Assembly (NCBI GenBank): GCA_036266845.1
Contig: DATAXI010000163.1
Span: forward strand, 1 to 8,166
DNA: 8,166 nt
Direction of reading: 5' to 3'
Origin: DATAXI01 sp036266845
GTDB taxonomy: Bacteria; Verrucomicrobiota; Verrucomicrobiia; Chthoniobacterales; Chthoniobacteraceae
Positions 5,395 through 8,166 of this stretch are shown piece after piece. The translations under genes were made by a program, and so were the position numbers. The notes beneath the pieces were generated by a model. It saw only the letters and a list, made by a program, of their open reading frames with translations. It was not told the DNA's origin and did not search any database. Within the stretch, counting starts at the first letter, position 1. Each line of letters opens with the position of its first letter.

Positions 5395-7661
5395 TCGAAG
5401 GCGCGCCACGCGGCATCCAGCCGGTTCTGCTTTGCGAGCAACCCGCCTGCGAGCCATTGCACGTAAGCGGGGCAGTTGGGATTCTTCGCCAGGAGGCCGA
5501 GGATGCGGATGGCTTCGGCGGTCTGCCCGGCCTCTTCGGCATCGTGAAGCAGGGACATCCCCGCGGCGATATCGCCGGGATTATCCGCGAAACGTTGCGC
5601 GGCTTCCGGGTGCGAAATCCCGAAAACCCGGGGCAGCAAAGGCGGCGGGTAGAAGCGCTGCATCAAGGCGACCGCGCCGGCAAAATCTCCCTGGGATGCC
5701 TTGTACTCCGCGAGGCTGCGGTAGCCGGACTCGAGAAGCCCCGGATTTTGCAGGAGCAGGGCTGCCATCCGCGCGGGTTGCCCGTTTTCGAACCAGAGCT
5801 CGAAAATGAGGGCGCGCTGCGCCACCGTAAAGCGGCTCAGCGCGGGATCGCGCGCGAGGATGCCCGCAAGGCAGCCCGGGAATTCCGCCTGGGTGGCGCC
5901 GCGCAGCGTGATCAGGCTGAGGACGGGATCGCCTTCGCCAAGCTTTGCGAGGTCCGCGCGCAATTCCGGCGAAGCGCCCGACGCGACGCCATTCATTTGC
6001 GCATACATCTCCCCCCGCCTCTCCGGCGGGCACCGCCGCAGCGCCTCGCGCCATGGCCCGATGGCAAGCCGCGGCGCGATTTTCATCCAGTAGCATCCCT
6101 CGTCGAAAGGCAGCCATGCGTAATCCGGCTCCAGAAAATTCGCGCGCCGAAAGTCGCTCAACGCTTCGAGGATCTTTCCATGGAGGCCCTCGCGCCGGGC
6201 GCGGTCCGTGTAGAGCGTCCAATCCAGCGGGGCCCACGCGAGCAGTTTTGAAACCGCCGCCGCGTCCGGCGCGTCGTTTCCAAGGAGATCGAGGTCGCTC
6301 GACAGCGGCGTGGCAATGTGCGCGGCGAGCATGAACATGCCGGCGGATCCCAGCGCGAGAATGGCGCAGCCCCATGCGCGCAAGGGCCAGCCCGACCGCC
6401 GCGCCCCGGACGGCTCCGCCGCGATCCCGAGCAGCAGCAGCGCCGGCATGATGCTGCCGAGCCGATGGCCCGGGACATCCTGAAAGCTGTGCGCCAACAC
6501 TCCCGCGCACGCGATAAACACCGCCAACCGCAATGCGCGATCCTCCCGCGTGACCGCCCGCGCAAGGCCGCGCCATGCCCGCGCGCCCATCCACGCGAGC
6601 AGCGCGGCGGCAGCCAGCAGGCCGGGAAGCCCGGTCTCAGCCGTCAGCCAGAGCCAATCGCTCTCCGGATGCAACACGCGCTGCTGGAGGATCGACGCCC
6701 GGCGGTAGAGAGGGAAGATCGCGCTGAAATTGCCGAGGCCCGCGCCCGTCCAGAGCGAATCGCGAATCATGTGGATTGCGTCACTGAAAATCTTCAACCG
6801 AAAATCGGCCAGGCGGCTTCCGGCAATTCTCTCCAGCACGCTATGGCCGGTAAGAAGAAAGAGCGTGCCCAGGAGCAATGCGACAGCCGCGAAAATCGCA
6901 AGCGTCTCCGCTTTCCGTTTCCGCCATGGAACAACCGCGAGCGCCCACGCCACGGACATCGCCACAAAGAGGAGCGGCCCGGAGCGGGATTTATTTGCAC
7001 CCAGGGCCGCGATGTCAACGGCGAGCATGCAGAGCCAGGCGAATCCCAATCCGAAAAACATGGCGGAATGGTGACGGCGTTGCAGCCGGCGGAGCCTTTC
7101 GGCGCCACATGCCAGCGTGAGAAACGCGCCCATGGCAAAGAGCACGGCCGTCTGGTTCCGATTCGCAAATGGCCCGAGGCCCGTGCCCTGCGGCCAGCCG
7201 GGCACCGGGATCCGCGCGAGCGCAACCAGTGCGATGAGGCCGATGCCCGCGGACAAACCCTCGCAGATGGTCCTGCGGTCCCGCTCGCTCCACGCCTGCC
7301 CGGCGCACCAGCCCAGCCATAAGAGGCCGCCGGCGAGCAGCAACCAGGCGCGCAGGCTGAGCCACGGCTGCGGCGAATTGACCGGACCGGCGGGCAATCC
7401 CTGCTCCACCAGCCGCGCGCGCCAGGGCATCGGCGCCGCGGGCAATGCCCAGTCCAGCGCCACCAGCAACAGCACTCCGGCGGCGAGGAACCAGGCATTG
7501 CAGGCCCACCGCGCAGGCAGCGCCACCGCGATGAGGCCGGCGCCGGCCATCAGCACCGCGGTGGCGAACGGAGAAGTTCCGCCGCCCAGCGCCGGGGCAA
7601 GCAATGCGAGCGTCAGCGCCGCCGAGACGCGGACGGGATGGGATGGGGAATGCTCGGACAA
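5379..7661 (-). CDS. O-antigen ligase/polymerase-family membrane protein with TPR-like C-terminal half
   Basis: Taking the TTG at 7661, the product has 760 residues. Residues 10 to about 450 hold some 10-12 membrane segments. The Wzy_C/O-antigen-ligase signature is clear: GLGPFANRNQTAVLF (162-176), GAGLGNFSAIFPLYR (306-320) and HPESDWLWLTAETGLPGLL (331-349), then a conserved AHSFQDVPGHR (390-400). The family polymerises lipid-linked repeat units or transfers a glycan to an acceptor (lipid A or protein) on the periplasmic side. From about residue 455 the protein turns soluble and Ala/Leu-rich, with TPR-like helical pairs, for example GYRSLAEYKASQGDFAGAVA (646-665) and EEAGQTAEAIRILGLLAKNP near 709-728. 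The start is uncertain. The frame is open to a GTG at 7844, with another GTG at 7718, but the longest form would overlap the divergent gene and adds polar sequence without family features. No Shine-Dalgarno site is visible at any candidate. Polymerase versus ligase cannot be told from sequence alone. Confidence 0.88.
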   Translation of the reverse strand: MSEHSPSHPVRVSAALTLALLAPALGGGTSPFATAVLMAGAGLIAVALPARWACNAWFLAAGVLLLVALDWALPAAPMPWRARLVEQGLPAGPVNSPQPWLSLRAWLLLAGGLLWLGWCAGQAWSERDRRTICEGLSAGIGLIALVALARIPVPGWPQGTGLGPFANRNQTAVLFAMGAFLTLACGAERLRRLQRRHHSAMFFGLGFAWLCMLAVDIAALGANKSRSGPLLFVAMSVAWALAVVPWRKRKAETLAIFAAVALLLGTLFLLTGHSVLERIAGSRLADFRLKIFSDAIHMIRDSLWTGAGLGNFSAIFPLYRRASILQQRVLHPESDWLWLTAETGLPGLLAAAALLAWMGARAWRGLARAVTREDRALRLAVFIACAGVLAHSFQDVPGHRLGSIMPALLLLGIAAEPSGARRSGWPLRAWGCAILALGSAGMFMLAAHIATPLSSDLDLLGNDAPDAAAVSKLLAWAPLDWTLYTDRARREGLHGKILEALSDFRRANFLEPDYAWLPFDEGCYWMKIAPRLAIGPWREALRRCPPERRGEMYAQMNGVASGASPELRADLAKLGEGDPVLSLITLRGATQAEFPGCLAGILARDPALSRFTVAQRALIFELWFENGQPARMAALLLQNPGLLESGYRSLAEYKASQGDFAGAVALMQRFYPPPLLPRVFGISHPEAAQRFADNPGDIAAGMSLLHDAEEAGQTAEAIRILGLLAKNPNCPAYVQWLAGGLLAKQNRLDAAWRAFDQLPR

Positions 7662-7679
7662 GCGGGCATTTTGAACGGT

Positions 7680-7687
7680 TGTATAAA
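7680..7687. promoter_or_regulatory. Candidate shared -10 element of two divergent promoters
   Basis: TGTATAAA sits in an AT-rich patch of this GC-rich divergent spacer. Read on the plus strand it gives TATAAA (7682-7687), and on the minus strand TATACA (7685-7680). The minus reading would start transcription about 12 bases before the TTG at 7661. The plus reading would give a leader of about 140 bases for the gene at 7833. Neither reading has a recognisable -35 box, so this is a weak call. Confidence 0.25.
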
Positions 7688-7734
7688 AAAGCCAAGCGGT
7701 GCTCCGCCGTGGATTCACAGATGCGTTGAATTCA

Positions 7735-7780
7735 CGAAGGCTTATTGCGTAGCCTTCGCCGCATTCTTTGGTGCGAAGGC
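7735..7780. repeat. Three alternating copies of CGAAGGC forming two exclusive hairpins
   Basis: CGAAGGC occurs at 7735-7741, inverted (GCCTTCG) at 7752-7758, and again forward at 7774-7780. Copies 1 and 2 give a perfect 8-base stem (7735-7742 with 7751-7758, 8-base loop). Copies 2 and 3 give another perfect 8-base stem (7752-7759 with 7773-7780, 13-base loop). Copy 2 cannot pair with both, so the two hairpins exclude each other. They lie in the divergent spacer, in the presumed leader of the gene at 7833. An RNA switch or a set of protein-binding half-sites are both possible. Confidence 0.6.
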
Positions 7781-7797
7781 GGTGATCCCCTTTCCCC

Positions 7798-7823
7798 GCG
7801 CGGCCAGGCGCACCCTTTTTTTT
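7798..7823 (+). terminator. Weak terminator-like element (GC stem plus T8) before the sugar transferase gene
   Basis: A short GC-rich stem (GCGC 7798-7801 with GCGC 7808-7811) is followed by CCC, a T and seven further T (T8 at 7816-7823), nine bases before the ATG at 7833. The stem has only four base pairs and is set off from the T run by four bases, so it is a poor intrinsic terminator alone. Its place after the alternating hairpins makes an attenuator conceivable. Confidence 0.2.
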
Positions 7824-7832
7824 CGATACGCA

Positions 7833-8166
7833 ATGATTTCGCACCGAATCCGCGGCGTTGAGGCGCTCTATATTGTGCTTCAGGCGGCGGCAGTTATTTT
7901 ATTGTTCTGGGCGTGGTTCGTGATGCTGGCGCATCTCTCGGGCTCTTACCGGGGCGTCGAGCTGACGCGCTACAATTCCTATTGCCTTGCGCTGGTGGCG
8001 GGACTGCTGGCGGGGAACCTCCTGGGACGCTCCCGCAGTGTGCGCGAGGCGCTGTACGAGCGGTCGATCCTTGAGCATCTGCCGGTGACCTTCCGGCAGC
8101 TTTCGTGGTCTGTGGGCTGCCTGCTTGTTTACCTTTTCATCATCAAGGATAACGCGCACATCTCGC
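7833..8166 (+). CDS. Probable polyprenyl-phosphate sugar transferase, N-terminal membrane part
   Basis: From the ATG at 7833, 111 codons are open to the right window edge, so the gene is cut off at its 3' end. The product begins MISHRIRGVEALYIVLQAAA and has membrane segments at about 12-35 (YIVLQAAAVILLFWAWFVML) and 51-66 (YCLALVAGLLAGNLLG). A basic/acidic loop follows (RSRSVREALYERSILEH), then a further hydrophobic stretch at 97-107 (GCLLVYLFIIK). This architecture, with the locus, fits the N-terminal four-helix region of WcaJ/PssY-type sugar transferases, which load the first sugar-phosphate onto undecaprenyl phosphate. The catalytic domain lies outside the window, so the function is inferred. 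Another multi-pass membrane protein of the locus is possible. No Shine-Dalgarno is visible; a T8 run and GATACGCA precede the ATG. Confidence 0.6.
   Translation, partial: MISHRIRGVEALYIVLQAAAVILLFWAWFVMLAHLSGSYRGVELTRYNSYCLALVAGLLAGNLLGRSRSVREALYERSILEHLPVTFRQLSWSVGCLLVYLFIIKDNAHIS

Noticed and set aside
4444..5457. A 337-codon minus-strand frame opposite the exosortase
   Set aside because: It is Arg-rich low-complexity shadow sequence with no recognisable domain.
4950..6251. A 433-codon plus-strand frame opposite the ligase-like gene
   Set aside because: It spans the ends of two well-supported genes and has shadow-like Arg/Gly/Ala composition.
1..8166. CRISPR arrays, tRNA or rRNA genes, insertion sequences or phage genes
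   Set aside because: Read by eye on both strands, I saw no regularly spaced repeats, tRNA-like folds, transposase motifs or terminal inverted repeats.

Overview
This is a GC-rich, densely packed exopolysaccharide/exosortase locus from a Gram-negative-type bacterium. The gene set (outer-membrane polysaccharide export protein, exosortase, PEP-CTERM-like substrate, TPR proteins, O-antigen-ligase-like polymerase/ligase, probable sugar transferase), the weak or missing Shine-Dalgarno sites and the apparent TTG/GTG starts would fit Verrucomicrobiota or a related PVC lineage. That placement is an inference; the window holds no phylogenetic marker.

Layout. (1) 1-427, minus strand: the N-terminal part of a polysaccharide export (Wza/Poly_export type) protein, running off the left edge. 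(2) 428-554: a divergent intergenic region with a consensus -10 box (TATAAT, 495-500) for the plus strand. (3) 555-5394, plus strand: four tightly spaced genes that look like one operon. They are an unrecognised secreted protein with a Pro/Gly-rich tail, a membrane-anchored TPR protein, a secreted protein with a C-terminal exosortase-type sorting signal (VPEYTHW, then a membrane segment, then RRRK), and an exosortase fused to an EpsI-like domain. The TPR and substrate genes overlap by 8 bases, and the exosortase can start 2 bases after the substrate stop. (4) 5379-7661, minus strand: an O-antigen ligase/polymerase-family membrane protein with a long TPR-like C-terminal half; its 3' end overlaps the exosortase 3' end by 16 bases. 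(5) 7662-7832: a second divergent intergenic region with three alternating copies of a 7-base element, which can form two mutually exclusive hairpins, and a T8 tract just before the next gene. (6) 7833 to the right edge, plus strand: the N-terminus of a multi-pass membrane protein, probably a polyprenyl-phosphate sugar transferase.

How the parts may work together (family knowledge plus inference): the sugar transferase would start a glycan on a lipid carrier, the O-antigen-ligase-like protein would polymerise it or transfer it to an acceptor, and the export protein would carry it through the outer membrane. The exosortase would cleave the C-terminal tail of the neighbouring substrate and hand that protein to the envelope or extracellular matrix. 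The most distinctive points are the substrate-exosortase pairing with a sorting motif that departs from Pro-Glu-Pro, the unknown secreted first gene of the operon, and the possible attenuator-like leader of the sugar transferase gene.
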